From Anticarsia gemmatalis (taxonomy: Eukaryota > Arthropoda > Insecta > Lepidoptera > Erebidae), in the NCBI RefSeq assembly GCF_050436995.1, contig NC_134756.1:5704001-5768000 (forward strand): DNA of 64,000 bases, in the 5' to 3' direction. Shown here piece by piece: positions 51,601 through 64,000 of this stretch. Position numbers and translations under genes: made by a program. The notes under the pieces are model-generated. The model was given only the letters and a program-made list of their open reading frames with translations, was not told the origin of the DNA and searched no databases. Position 1 is the stretch's first letter. Each line of letters starts with the position of its first letter.

Positions 51601-54600
51601 TCATCTGATATATTATGTAAAAAAAATCGTTCGTTATTATCTGCAAGATATCCGCCCTATATAGGAACGAATATCAGTTAAATTTGCATCTAACAACAAA
51701 ACCAAATAGGAGGTTATGACTTTTGAATATGCAAGCCTGTACGCAATAAGGTAACAGGGTGAAGACACGGTTACACTCAGGCGGCTCGAGTCGCGCAAGT
51801 GCCCTCCAGCGGGCACGATATGTTCCGTCGAGGGCCGCGTGGAGCATTGTGTTTTTAATACCCTACCCACAATACTGGTAGGAATTTTTCTATTGGACTA
51901 CAAATACGAGTGTTTTGATGTTTTCTATATTGGTTTGTAATTTAACGCAAACGATAGGTTGAAAAGTCAACATTATAATATGTGATTACAAACTGCCCCA
52001 CAACTTGCATAAAAAAGCCTAAGTCGGGATTATCATCAGTCGATACTATCCTTATAAAAAGGTTGTAGTGCTATTTCATTAAACTTTATTTATTAGCCGG
52101 TGTTGTTAATATAAAATTACAACCAATAACAAAAAAACGAAAGCAAATTTTATTATGCAGAATTTAATCCTTTCCGACCAAGTTATGATTTTAACGATTC
52201 TGTATTACTTTATTACCGGACTTATGTATTCGAAGTTCAGAACATTAGACGACATAAAACTCTGGTGTAGTATTTTGCGGTGGTGCTTTGAAGAACAGGT
52301 TATATCGCACTACTATAACGGCCACGGTCCTTAATGGTATGCTTTGACGTGAAACACCTGGCCTGCGTTTATATCAATCGTTTTATTCTTTTAACCCGTC
52401 TAATAGCTGATGGTACATGTTATTGCGTGGTTGGTAAACATGGATTGATATTTTTTATCTTTTTCTAATTCACAATCTTATTCCCGTCTTTACAGCATAC
52501 TTATTTTACTCGTAATACTTAGTAGATAAGTTTAGCGCTATGCTGAAACAGGCTGATTTGTATCGCAATTGTTCACCTAAGTGCCTGCTTGTATCACTCC
52601 AACAATTAAACTAACATTCAGGCATACTAGTTTTCTCACGATTTCTTAAGGTACCCATTATTCTAGGACCAAGCCTGTAATTGTTTTTATCAACATTACC
52701 TTTTAGTTAGACAAAATTTCCAGGTGTTAGTACGCTATGGCGTAACCGAGAACTTAAAAGGTAATACCAGATTCGATATTGTCTACAAGGCAAAAGTATT
52801 TGGAATGGCTTTATTCAATACAAATCTATTGGTAGTATACTTATTAATTTAGTACCTAGAATATTGTACGTGACAAAGGCTTTTAAGTGTACGGAATTTG
52901 AACACTCGGTTCGAAGTGACAGTTTAATTGAAACTAACCATTGCGATCGCAAGGCGCCACGGTTCTGCAAAATGTTTTTGTTAGAGCTTGCTACTTGATT
53001 CTGCGTTTAGTTTAAAAGGATCGAATGCAGCCTTTTTTTCTTCATCACTTTAGTTTAACTACATATGATATCTGTTGATACTTTGTGTGACCTTCAGTAT
53101 TTATACCCAGTGCTAATGTTCGTAAGAGATTGCGAGGTTTACCAGTTAGCTTTTTGGTGATCAATATGCGATAACTTGAAGATAGTAATGAACGTTTCAC
53201 TTTTAACTTTAATGAAATAAAATATTATAATGGCGGAAATCTCTAAATATTACAATTATTGATGTAAGTACTCCGAGGTAATTTCAAAACGGTCATAACC
53301 ATAATGTTAGTATTTTTTTTTTTTAACTAGTACACAGTTTTAAAGGTAGCTACAAACTCAGGTTCTTAACACTAAGTGAGCAGTGACAGTTTAAGTAAGG
53401 ACATTGCACGAATGCGTCCAGGCAGCTAAGAGTCTAGTCAATTTGCGTAGTCGCCTATTCGCCGAGTCGTAATGAAGCGATTATATGAACATTGCGATCG
53501 TGGCGACTGTGTTTGAGCGTAGCTACATGTGTACCTAGCCTATAATAATATGTTAATTACGTGTTTGTTTTGGTGTCCGAGATTCTGTTGTTATACTTAT
53601 GCAGTTGGATAATTTCGATACGCTTGTAATATTGTTACGCAAAATACGTTTTAATAAATAATATTTTTTTGTGTTGGCTCGTAAAGTTTCAATTATAACA
53701 AATATAAAACGCTAATGATTCGATACACTCATAGGATTTTGTTATTCCTCAGACACGCTTCTGTAGTGCATTTTTAATGTTGTAATTGTTTAAAATAAGA
53801 ACATAATTTGACATAGAACTGTCAGAAGGTGACACACTTTCGCTCTAGTTTAGAGCACGTGACTGCACATGTATTTCAGGCCTTACGCATCGGAATTTCA
53901 TTATCTCCGAGATTCCTATTCCGTTTGTCCCGACCTACCTATTACGTATGTTTACGAATGCATCAGCTCATATAATTTCTATTTGTCCAAGCATCTCCCA
54001 TTCCATCTAGGATTGTTACACATAGATAATGACAGTTATAGCTCGCCGCTCGGCACACTCCGGAATGATTCGTGTTTGTTCGTGACTAGACGATTTAGTT
54101 TCTATAGGAAAGTTATTACTGGCATATTTATTTGAATACGTGGGTGCTTGCACAACAGTCGCTATTATACGGTCGTAGGGTGAGACTACTGATTGCTGGA
54201 ATCTAGAATTGATCACCGGAAATATTGTTCCCTTGTGTAATGCAGACGTAGTTGGGCTATTTCCAATAAGCGTTTTACGTAGAGTAAGATACGTATTATA
54301 TTAATATACTAAACAACAACAGATAGTTCAATATTGAGAAATCTATATCTAATAGAGGAAACTCATCTAATAACAATGTATCGTTTATGTTCCGTAATCT
54401 TGATTTTCCGATTAAGAGCCATAGAATAAAAATAATACAAGTAAATTATTTTAAGTTACGCTAATTATATTTGATCTTTTCTTAGCATTTGTTCGTAAAC
54501 CTTACTATTTCTGTACTTAAACTTAAAAGTAGAGCGTTGCACTGCGAACGTTCTTTGCGACATTTAACCCGTAAATTATAATGTTATTTAACCAAGTGAC

Positions 54601-55349
54601 TTTCTAGCACATAATAACACCTCGACATCAAAATGCAGGTACTAGAACTGTCGTAAATGTTTAAATCGTTCTAATTATTGCACCGAGAGAGTAACCATTA
54701 TCTATCATTACGTGTCATTGTTCAAAGCGCGAGTTGAATGGGCAAGCATTAATTATGTCATAGCAATTACATTTAGGTTCGGTACACAATTCGCTGCTTT
54801 ACCCCACTATGTATCTATGTTTGTACATACATGTAATTCAACAGTCATGATTCAGAGAGCAATAAACTTTAGATTATGACTCATCTAGGTGATATAGGAT
54901 TGTTTAGATTTTGTCTCTGAGGATTGAGATTGTCTTTGTATGTTAGTAAGTACAATTTAATTACTATCAGTATTAGTTTCAAAGTGTGTCGGTGTTATTA
55001 ACTTGATTACTGAATAGTGATTAGGTACTTTTATTATTTATGCAGTCTTAAATAATATTTATTTTAGCCATTTATTTCTTCACTGCTCGATATACCGTAT
55101 AGTGGTAATTATTCATACAATAAATAAGTAGCGGCAATTTTAACTGTAAGTCTATAAGGGATATAGAATCCGCAGGCGCACCAAGTCTGACTAGTATTCA
55201 AATTGAATAATTAAGGGGGTAATTGGCGATACTTATAACAGATGTAGTCACCCTGTGGCAATACGAAGTGAAGAAAATTATAAATATGGTGCCATTAGAA
55301 AGAAGTATTTCTACATAAATAAGTGGAATTATCTACATACGGTTAGTAG
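51601..55349. other. Non-coding stretch with one possible open exon-like segment
   Basis: Mostly AT-rich. From acceptor-like gtaacag (ending 51757) a frame stays open for about 62 codons and is GC-rich over its first 35 (GEDTVTLRRLESRKCPPAGT at the start). No family is recognised and no strong donor follows. A palindromic TGCGATCGCA occurs near 52943-52952. Nothing else is supported. Confidence 0.35.
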
Positions 55350-55490
55350 GAGCTTTTAGCTCGCCATTACGCAAATCTTTCGATCTAGCGATTAAGCAAC
55401 CGTGCGTGTGGCCGGTCCCTGTAATCGTTGGCTACGTGAAGTCCCCTACGTGCCTTAAGACGACGGTTCCGGTTGTCTATCGGACCCCAT
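55350..55490 (+). repeat. Second 5S-like SINE fragment
   Basis: GATCTAGCGATTAAGCAACC, then GGCCGGTCCCTGTAATCGTT, then ACGTGCCTTAAGACGACGG and GGTTCCGGTTGTC follow the same order of blocks as the element at 51225-51600 (GGTTAAGC, then GGCACG, then GGTCCCGGCTGTC). It is probably a related but distinct family. Boundaries are approximate. Confidence 0.45.
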
Positions 55491-58378
55491 TACGTACAAC
55501 TCGCCATGCATGCCATTGCCTTAACAACATCTCATTTGCTAACACTTAGCCACAACCTATTTTTATATCTAATCGCCCGTTTACGTTAGAATGTAAGAAC
55601 AAATTGTTAGAAAAAGATTGACATTACGTTTTTCATCAATAGCGCGGTTAGCGACCTATGTATAGAAGAATGTAGAATCGCAGTAAGCTAATAATAGATT
55701 TAGTAAAAAGGCGTTGCAATATTTGTTTATACGATGAATTGCAAAATCAAATTAAAATTTATTACCCACGAATGTTTTGCCAAATCACTTAGGTATATCG
55801 TTTCATCAGATTATTCTTGCGGAATAATTGATTGGAAGATAAAAAATGTCAAGAAGGTATGAGGTACCTAATGAATAAATTCGGCAGTCGATTTCAACTT
55901 TATAAATCAATCTGTTCCAATGAGTCTGCGATTCGTAAAATTGAAATGATTTGTTTTATAAATTATGCCACTGCTTACAATGTAATTAATAGTTTATTTA
56001 TATATTTATTTTTAAGCCGCGAAGTGCACAACGAGAATGTCCAGTGATGCACACTGTACAATCCACCGCAAGAGCTAATTAAAAAGCTCGTACAGTCACA
56101 TACCTTCGACTTTACAAATTCACGATTCAATAAAAAATCTCATACATCTTGAATGGTACAATGAACACGTATTGTACATATGGACAAGAGAAAGGCTTCC
56201 GGCGTTTTGAAACTGGTTTCTTACATTGTCTCACTCTAGCATTCCTGGCGCAAAAGACAGGGCGGGGCGCGGGCGCATTGCATTTTAACTATACGCTCGA
56301 TAAGGTACAAGGCCGACTCGGGCGGTAGAGTCAAGGCCAGGAGGCTTTAAACTTTAAAACTATGGGAAGGAGGAGAGAAGTTTATAAAGGAATTGTGCCC
56401 CTTATTTATTGCGACCTTTGATTGAAATTAATGATTGGAATTTGCTAATTGTTGTTTTGAAATTCGTGGAAGACGAAACGACCTCGGCGTTAAGCCAGCA
56501 AATAAATCATTTGAAATATTTGTTTAAGTAACAAAACTAAGAAAAATCTTAAATGAGTATTCAATACTTTAGGGACTATTTTAAGGTAGGAACAAAATAC
56601 TATTTCAAAGGATTATTTTTCTCGGAAATACAATATTATGACAGCCCACTCGTTTGAATGACAGGAATCATTGTACGAGCATTTACTTTGTCTGTTTAAT
56701 TTGACTATCAGATCAAATATCAAATGGCATTCACAGGACATAGACCTTTAGTTATTCCGTTCATTCAGTAGAGGTGACGTCAGATTATTGCCTTGCGAAA
56801 CTAATATTTACTTATTCAAATGATGTTTGTTTAGTAATCACACGAGATGTAATGTATTCGACACTTTCAAAGCGCAATTTGGTTGTAATGGTAAATCATA
56901 GAATATTTCTATAGGCATAACATCTACGTTTACACGTGACCTAGAAAGACTTTATTGGATTTGTGGAAATACACACAAAATGCTATCTATTCATTTTTAT
57001 CACTGGGGAAATCTCTATATTGTCATATCGAGGAAGTAAAAGTCTATCAAATATACTGAAAAATTGCGCTGTAGGAAAATTTTAGCTCTAACTTGATTTA
57101 CTCATCCCAAAACAAACGATTTTCAAAGAAATGTAGCGAACAAAAAACTGCATACAAATAAAAAGATTTTCAATAAAATACAAAAACGTACGAGTCTCGT
57201 AACAATTTTTAAACGGGAAATATGAACCTCTACTTTAGAATACTTTTTACAGCATAGATAGAGATTTCCAATAAAATATTTTCATTTTTCATTTTGAACG
57301 CCAGCGTAAATTGTAGTCCGTTCCTTAAAAAAAGCTACCGGATCGTTCCCGGGTACATTTACTATTCATTTTGTCTTCATGCAACGAGTGTTAAAAAGGA
57401 TATTCGATCTGATTCTAGCACTTCCATTTTTTATTACCTTAATTTTTTACTTTTATTTAAGTAGGAAGATCTATGTTTTTAAAATGGATCCATCGAGTTT
57501 GTACTGGATATTAAATGTTTTAATCATTTTGCATTATTTTAAGTGCCTTCACTTTTCTCTTTGTCTTATTCCATTGTATTAACAGATCGAGTAATATTGC
57601 TATTTTTTTATTACGGTGTTGATAATATACAATTCTTAAACAATAACTCAAAGTTCGCACTTAGTTTTGAACTAGTTCACCAGGTATTTGTGGGGTTCGA
57701 GGAAATCATCTTCAAACAAAGTTTAGAGTGCGTTCTTTGTAGCTACCGTGTACTGTCTTAAGTTCAGACGAGTTTCGAGCTTGCATTTGTTAGTTGAGTG
57801 TGGAAAACTACTTTGCATGCACCTTACAACTAAATTTTCTGTATCGAACACTTTATTGAAATATACTAAGAATTCGTACACTATTATATAGTAAGTTGTT
57901 TTTTTTTTTGCGTAAACATAATTTTGTAATTTATATTTGTTCAAGTTTTAAATACAGGTCAATGACTTCAACGTATTAGTCTGACATTTAACAAACTAAT
58001 CTCATCGTTTATTAACAAGTTCTCACTACAATTTCCTCAACAAAACAATAGCCCACGTATTTATAAATTCCTTGAAGACAAAAGCAAGAAAGATCTTTTT
58101 ACTTTGATCTGAGGATTGTGAGGAGTAAACGTCAACCATTGCCCTCTGTAACAGTTGGTAGGTTTCCATATACGGCCAGCCTCGTCTAGCTCGCACGCTG
58201 ATTGCATATAATGGATACCCATGTACTATGTACTAGTATGAACCATAGTATCTACCTCCCAGTACTTTTCGTTCTCACTAAATACGATCATTCGTGTGAG
58301 TTGGTAAAGAATCAAAAGATAAACTTTGACGGACGTGCCGCGGTTCGAATAACAAGTTGAGAATTCTACGGTTTATCT
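55491..58378. other. Non-coding stretch
   Basis: AT-rich apart from a GC box-like GGGCGGGGCGCGGGCGC at about 56261-56277. Open frames at 57379-57761 are hydrophobic because of T-rich sequence and have no recognisable domain. Confidence 0.4.
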
Positions 58379-59543
58379 GGGGGCACGGAAGTGCCCCCGC
58401 AAGTCGAGCAAAAAAAAAGCGGCACGGCCGTAACATCCTTTTCTCGAAGCAATTCGGGCTATTTTTGACACCCCTATAATTTCGTTGTGGATAAAACAAG
58501 AAGCCTGGATTTTCAGCAAATAATCAGTCATTGTATAAACACGGTATATTTAAAATTTCAGTCAATTTGAACCAGTAGTTTAAGAATGACAACTTGTTAA
58601 AATTTTGAATTTTGTCACTCACTGATTCACTGACTCACTGACTCACCGATCATCAAAAGTCTAAGGTACTTCTAGCAGACTTAGAAGCTTAAAATTTAAA
58701 ATACAAATAGGGTTTAGTGTTTTAATCATGGGAAAAATTCAATATTTTCTAATTTCGGTCTAGTTTTCTAAATACACCAACTGCAACAATAACTTTGTAA
58801 TCCCATATAAATGTATAAGATTACAAGGTTACATTTGCAGTTAATGAAATCAAAATCAAAATCAAATCATTTATTCATTTAGGTCAAGTGCTGATGAATG
58901 AATGAATTATTATTACTGTAGAAAATAAAATAAATAGGTGTAAATAGGTACCTACTATATGAGGCATAACGGGAGGGGGTATAGGGTGGGTAAGGGTGTT
59001 TAGCCCATGAAACTGAACAACATTCCCATAGAAAAATATGTTGAATTATGAAAAAAACGTCTTTCCATACAAATTGGACTTATGTTCGCTCTACAAAAAG
59101 AAGTGAGATGCCATCAAAAACATTCTGTAAAAACCTCAAGTCTCGCCGTAAAAAGTTGTGAGATCAATATAATACCAAGTCGATTAATCTATTTAGTCTC
59201 TACTTAAAGGACCTTCTGTCTTAAGTTATTATGTATGTTATTATCATGCCAATTTAAAAAAAAAAACCTTTAAAACAAATAGATCGACTTGGTCATCGCA
59301 AGAAAATACAAATTCGCCATTAACATTTCAGAAGCATTAACTAATCAAATCATGCGACGGCCAGGTCGGTCTATTTGTTTTAGAGGTATTTTTTTTAAAT
59401 TGGCATGATAATAACATACATAATAACTTAAGACAGAAGGTCCTTTAAGTAGAGACTAAATAGATTAATCGACTTGGTATTATATTGATCTCACAACTTT
59501 TTACGGCGAGACTTGAGGTTTTTACAGAATGTTTTTGATGGCA
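58379..59543 (+). repeat. Single copy of the palindrome-arm repeat
   Basis: Starts with the GGGGGCACGGAAGTGCCCCC hairpin and ends TTTTTGATGGCA, collinear with the right arm of the 40671-43581 palindrome. It differs by a short insertion at 58849-58906 and a small deletion in the loop of the terminal palindromic segment near 59335-59345. It shows that the 1.15-kb unit can exist without an inverted partner. The five or so bases before the hairpin (TTATC-GG) are also shared with the other copies, so the true end may be slightly further left. Confidence 0.9.
58849..58906 (-). mobile_element. 5'-truncated LINE 3'-tail insertion
   Basis: Compared with the other two copies of the host repeat, 52 bp are inserted here, flanked by a duplication of AATGAA (58843-58848 and 58901-58906). 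The insert reads on the minus strand as a short body ending in GATTTGATTTTGATTTTGAT, the microsatellite-like tail of a non-LTR retrotransposon. It is much shorter than any functional copy. Confidence 0.75.
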
Positions 59544-62418
59544 TTTTATTATTTTGTTTAAAGAGTTGCACCTTTAGTATGGAATTATTTTTAAAAGACG
59601 TACCTAATGTGTTAAAATCTGTAATAGGTAGTGAAGAAATGATTATTAATTTTGATAGTAAACTTTGCTTCTATTTACCAAATAATACTCACGTATATTA
59701 GAGATCGAAATCATTTGTGTCTGTAACTTGAAGTATGGTAAAGTTGCATGATACTGAGCAATTTTTTATGTATGAAATATCTTGAAAGTCATCTTGCAAT
59801 TGTTTTGGAACAGGAAGTTTTACGTTTTATGACGAAATATCATACCTTCCGTTGGTACGAAGTTAACTATAAGTACTGCACATTAGCCGAAACCAGGTAG
59901 CATAAAGAGTGATGGCATATAAATATTGACACAAAAGAAACAGGAATGTCGGATACATTCAATCGAACTTTGCCAATCAGCAGCTCGTAACAAGACAGGG
60001 GAATCGTTAAGCGCAGCTTCGTTTACACAAGTACACAGAAGAGGTTAGTTTACTGTTTACTACTCGTTATAGTGCAGGCTAGTGTACTTGACAGCTGAAG
60101 GTAGGACATCACAAAATATCCCCCAAAAAAACAGTCAGAAATTTTGCTCCACTTCATTTGGTAATCGAGCTATCAGTAGCATAAGTCTGATAGGTTTAAA
60201 GCCTATACAATAATAGAGAAAAACTGAAATCTTTTTATAAAAGAAGACATAAATTGGGCTGAATTAAAACAAGGGCCATTTCAATTAGCAATGAGCATTG
60301 GTTACGGTAATACAGTTCTTCGATAAATACGGGCGATAGCAAATATTGAGATCGTGAACACGTTAACGTACTTTATTCCTCTTTGATTTCTTCCAACTGG
60401 GTGTTTACAAATACAATTTCACTCATAAATATTATTGCGATGGACGGAATAGAAATAAGTGCTTATAGAACTGTATCTAAAATTCTAAGTATACGATAAA
60501 CATTTTCAGTAACGTAAACATTAAATAAATCTCTATGATTCGCTGTATTTTTACTCTGAATGCAAGTAGGTGTAAACGAAGCATAATAGTAGCCAAAGAT
60601 GTTTTTAGCTATTTCGATCGACAAAATGTTTGTTGGTGAACTACGTTTATTCTAGTCAAGTATTAGGAAGTTCAAACGAAGCATGGGTCCTCAGGTCCCG
60701 CAATAGATTGCTTCCCGGCCCGGGGCGCCTGTTCCGCGGTTTCAGCCTTTGCTAGACGCCTTTAGGGAACGATGCTGATGCGATGAATCGGAATGTTTCT
60801 TTTGATTCGACGCCAAACAGCCTGTGTAGGCAGGAACTTATTGGTATCAAATAGATTCTGATCGCCCGATGTTGGTTCGTTTCCGAACTGATATTTGACA
60901 TGAAAATATTTTTCTACAAATGATATTGAATTCCATCCTCCAAACGTCTATGAACTGTTTTGATATTGCTCGCTATTTCTGTAAAATATTTCATAGTATA
61001 ATAGAAATTGTTATCTCATATCCGATCGATGTCGACAACTGGCTGTTAGGATAATCTTCATGCTTACTCGCAGACTGGTAGTAAACTACGCACTCAGTAA
61101 TACAAAATCAGCTTCTTGTAAAAGCCTGGTATAGCATTAAAGACTACAATTCGTCTAGGGATCGGTTTCATTGCCGGCGATTAAGGTAACCACTAATGGC
61201 TGGTTGCAAACGTTTGCGCAATATTCCTGTAATTCCAGTATGTATCTGCAAAATGGTCGTGCGTTGATCGTGTCTTGGATGTTCACCGCGCACACGCCTG
61301 CTTACATCGCTCTAGGGACCTATGATTCAGTACTAAAGGGTGCTATTACGGGTTTGGTTTAATAGATAAGAATACAGCGAGAAAAAACAACAATGAGAAT
61401 GTCGTATTTCATTCTGCACGAGATCTGTGTCGTTTAATATGATAATGTATAAAGCTCGTATCGCATACAAAGGCTATGATTTACTTATCATGTGTATAAT
61501 CGATACGATCCAAAAAAACATTCTTCATTTAAACTCGTATAATTTAAAAACAAAAGAAAGCAATGGCTTGCGGGTGTATTCAGCCAGTTAAAAAAAGGAA
61601 AGCGAAATGCCAAGTGCTCAATGTGCTCATAGCTCATGATTTAATCCAAGGTTCGGGTGCAGACGGTAAGGGGAGGGGGTGTCGGACAAAAACTCTGAGA
61701 GTACGCCGTTTAATCACCAACTCCATATTTATGAAGCGGTGCGGCAAGATCGGCGACATTCTTAGAGGCTGGCTGGCCGAGCGACTGACTCTATGGATGC
61801 TTGGCTAACTGAGATTACTAGTAACTTTTTTATATTGCGTACATACAGTCTGTACAAATGGTTGGTAGCTTCAGGCATGCATTGTGGTTTTATTTAAAAG
61901 AAGGCATGTGATGTTTGTACAAAAGTGCTATAAATACATAAAAACACAAATTGCAAACTACGCATTGCCTCACGTAATTTTTGTTCTATGATATAGTTTC
62001 CATAGTCTTTCGACTTAATATTTATCACAAATGATACGTTAATCGTGGTCGACTATGTAGATCCACTTAATATTATCGTTTAGACCTGTTGATATAATTA
62101 TAATAAAAAATCCGGTCAAACGAGTAAGTAATCGTACAAAAAATCAGGGGACTTTATCTATTGATGGGAACTCGTAAGCTGAATCTATAGATTCTCTATC
62201 GGTATAAATTAAATCGTGATTGACTCATTAGCGGCCGGATTCCTATTCAATGACGTGAAATGTATACAAAAAAGTGGTATATAAACAACTCTATATAGTA
62301 TATAAACTCTTTATCCTTCTTGATAAATATATTTATGTGCATTGTGCATATATTAAAAGGGCGATGACTCAATTATGGAAAGGAAAAAAAAGCACGAGTA
62401 CAATGGTTACGTTAGCTG
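59544..62418. other. Non-coding stretch with one possible exon-like segment
   Basis: Mostly AT-rich. A GC-rich spot lies at 60686-60760. From 61563 an ATG frame is open for 81 codons and contains a donor-like GCAGACG|gtaagg at about 61669, with a lysine-rich PVKKRKAK segment. No domain is recognised, so I do not call it a gene. Confidence 0.35.
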
Positions 62419-62590
62419 CGTGGTGCAGTGGTTAAAGTGGTCGCCACGCACTACCATTGCGTGGGGAGAACGTCGGTTCTATTCCCACACCACAACTATT
62501 TCTAGTTCGCACAAATATTTCGGGTCTGGCTTTACTTTGTGTCTGTTGTCTTTATGTTTGTAAAAGTCCAAACGACATAAAAGCAGATGA
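62419..62590 (+). repeat. tRNA-derived SINE, plus strand
   Basis: A tRNA-like head with TGGTGCAGTGGTTAAAGTGG (A-box side) and GGTTCTATTCCC (B-box, one change from consensus) is followed by a tail with TTTCGGGTCTG, TTTGTGTCTGTTGTC and TATGTTTGTAAAAGTCC. It shares this tail with the minus-strand SINE at 8090-8275. The 3' end is diverged. Confidence 0.85.
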
Positions 62591-63330
62591 TAGCTACCCT
62601 TTTTTTCAAAGAACTGTTATTTTCTTCTCGCTCGTCAAACCCCATAAGAAACCTACCGATAGCAAAACTTAAAACAAATATTATCAGCAAACCGATAAAT
62701 TAATTATTACGACCGACAACGACATTCAACGCATCCTATGTCTTCTCCTTTCCAGTTAAACATTAAAACTGTACACCATAAAGAGTCATGAAATGTGTAT
62801 AGAGAATAATTTGTTAATTCTATTCTACAGACATACCATTCCCATAGCAGGAATAACGAACAGGAAAGAGATATCTCTCTACTTTGTTGCATGATAAACT
62901 ATCGACATAGCGTATTACTTCTAAGCCTTTTGAAGTAAAAAATATGGTTTTAATAAACCGGAGACGTTTCGCTATCGTATTACCTTCTTATAAATTAATA
63001 TCGGTTTATAATATATTAGGTTACTTCCACACTTATGAATTTAACGCCACGTGAGCGCGTGTGCTTTAAGCGGATGTAACTTCATACAGATTTTAATCGA
63101 CATTGTTAAAGACTGGCTGAGAATAATATGATGAATATACTGTCTTCACCAAAGTATTTTTTTTGCGGATTCTTCAATACGGTTTAATAAAGTATGTGTC
63201 TGTTTTTGGGTAGGGCGATTCATTAGTCGAAATAAAAACATTTTATTCACTCTACTCTCGTTCCTTATATTAAATCTATAATCGATGTTCATATAAGTAC
63301 AAGGGGGCTTCACGTTCGAAAGTGTTCGAG
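62591..63330. other. Non-coding stretch
   Basis: AT-rich; no gene or repeat is recognised. Confidence 0.35.
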
Positions 63331-63336
63331 AGCGAC

Positions 63337-63349
63337 GAACATTCTCGAA
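63337..63349. promoter_or_regulatory. Perfect three-unit heat shock element
   Basis: GAAcaTTCtcGAA is an exact alternating array of three HSF half-sites. A related imperfect inverted repeat (GTTCGAAAGTGTTCG) lies immediately upstream at 63314-63328. About 40 bp downstream is GATCAGTC (63388-63395), matching the insect initiator consensus. The motifs are seen; promoter function is inference and no coding region is recognised after it. Confidence 0.4.
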
Positions 63350-63395
63350 CTGGCTCAAGTGTGGAGTGTACTTAATACACTAGAGGCGATCAGTC

Positions 63396-64000
63396 TCAAG
63401 AGTCGCTTCGTTTCAAACAAATGTCAACGATTAAGCCTATTAGGCATGTAATCTGTGATTAAGGCTTCGCACGTGGGTGGGCGGAATTCCTGAACGAAAA
63501 TATTTATGTGAATGTTGTTATGATTGAGTTATTTTGTTTTGATGTTATGTTATTTTATGACGGTATAATTTGCGTTGTTATTATTTACAATTAAACGATA
63601 ATAAAAACAATGTTTCTTGCTACATAAACTTTTGGATGAATGGTCCGTTAATTGTAGTGATGTACTTATTTGATTTTCTTGTCAGAAGTATTTTGCCAAC
63701 TCTTCTCTTTAACCACATCTTTTGAACTGGCGGTACATTCATAAGTATCTGTATCTGACCGAAATTAATAAATAATGAGATTTTTGATAAGTATTATTAC
63801 CAGATTACCTATCTCCTTTTAAAACACACTGGAGACAACACGCCCAATAAAGTAAAATGCGTGTTTATCAAATTGATTTTACAGTTTCAATGGAAGCTAC
63901 GTTAAAATACGACTAAACGATTTTCCAGTTTGAGCGATCTATCATAACAACATCCGTCCGCTGGTGTCCTAGGCACCTGCGGGAAGTATACCTTTGAAAA
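63396..64000. other. Non-coding stretch to the end of the window
   Basis: A 13-codon ATG frame follows the initiator-like site (ATG at about 63420) and then stops. The remainder is AT-rich and shows no recognised feature. Confidence 0.35.

Noticed and set aside
57379..57761. Hydrophobic open frames that look like membrane proteins
   Set aside because: Hydrophobicity follows from T-rich sequence; the frames overlap each other and have no conserved pattern.
62419..62495. tRNA gene on the plus strand
   Set aside because: The B box is altered and a known SINE tail follows directly.

Overview
The window is nuclear DNA from an insect, almost certainly a moth or butterfly (Lepidoptera). It is AT-rich, with tiny exons in multi-kilobase introns. 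It carries repeats I recognise as lepidopteran: tRNA-headed SINEs with a GGGTCTG...TGTATGT tail, a small Helitron ending in CTAG, and LINE fragments. There are no operons, CRISPR arrays, rRNA genes or intact tRNA genes, and nearly all open frames of 60-125 codons look like chance frames.

One gene is recognisable on the + strand. Two short exons (17025-17178 and 26028-26114, both ending in phase 1) encode the N-terminal Ras-association-like fold of an ASPP protein (apoptosis-stimulating of p53 protein; PPP1R13B/TP53BP2 family; Drosophila ASPP). The coiled-coil, proline-rich, ankyrin and SH3 exons are not visible and should lie beyond position 64000. A weaker 52-bp exon candidate is at 1928-1979. 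A transcription-start-like block with a good splice donor at 29160-29640 could be an internal promoter, which would give an isoform lacking the N-terminal fold. Most of the window is therefore probably introns of one large gene, though this cannot be proved from the sequence.

The rest is repeats and mobile-element remains. In order: a foldback MITE with a TAGA duplication (2263-2581); a non-autonomous Helitron (6202-6455); tRNA-derived SINEs (about 8090, 15162 and 62419, with weaker remnants near 19480 and 29880); two adjacent near-perfect hairpins (12458-12564); a 2.06-kb element with long inverted repeats starting CACAGTG and a 5-bp duplication, resembling Transib/RAG-like transposons, with a SINE inside it (14094-16152); a LINE ORF2 tail (28095-28216); a 797-bp element with an 8-bp duplication and repeated subterminal motifs (31637-32433); a 2.9-kb palindrome with 1.15-kb arms (40671-43581) and a third single-arm copy (58379-59543) carrying a LINE-tail insertion; and two elements resembling 5S-rRNA-derived SINEs (51225-51600 and 55350-55490).

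I found no convincing new biological system. The observations most worth checking are the CACAGTG element, the large palindrome family, the twin hairpins, the possible internal ASPP promoter and the overlapping open frame across the ASPP exons.
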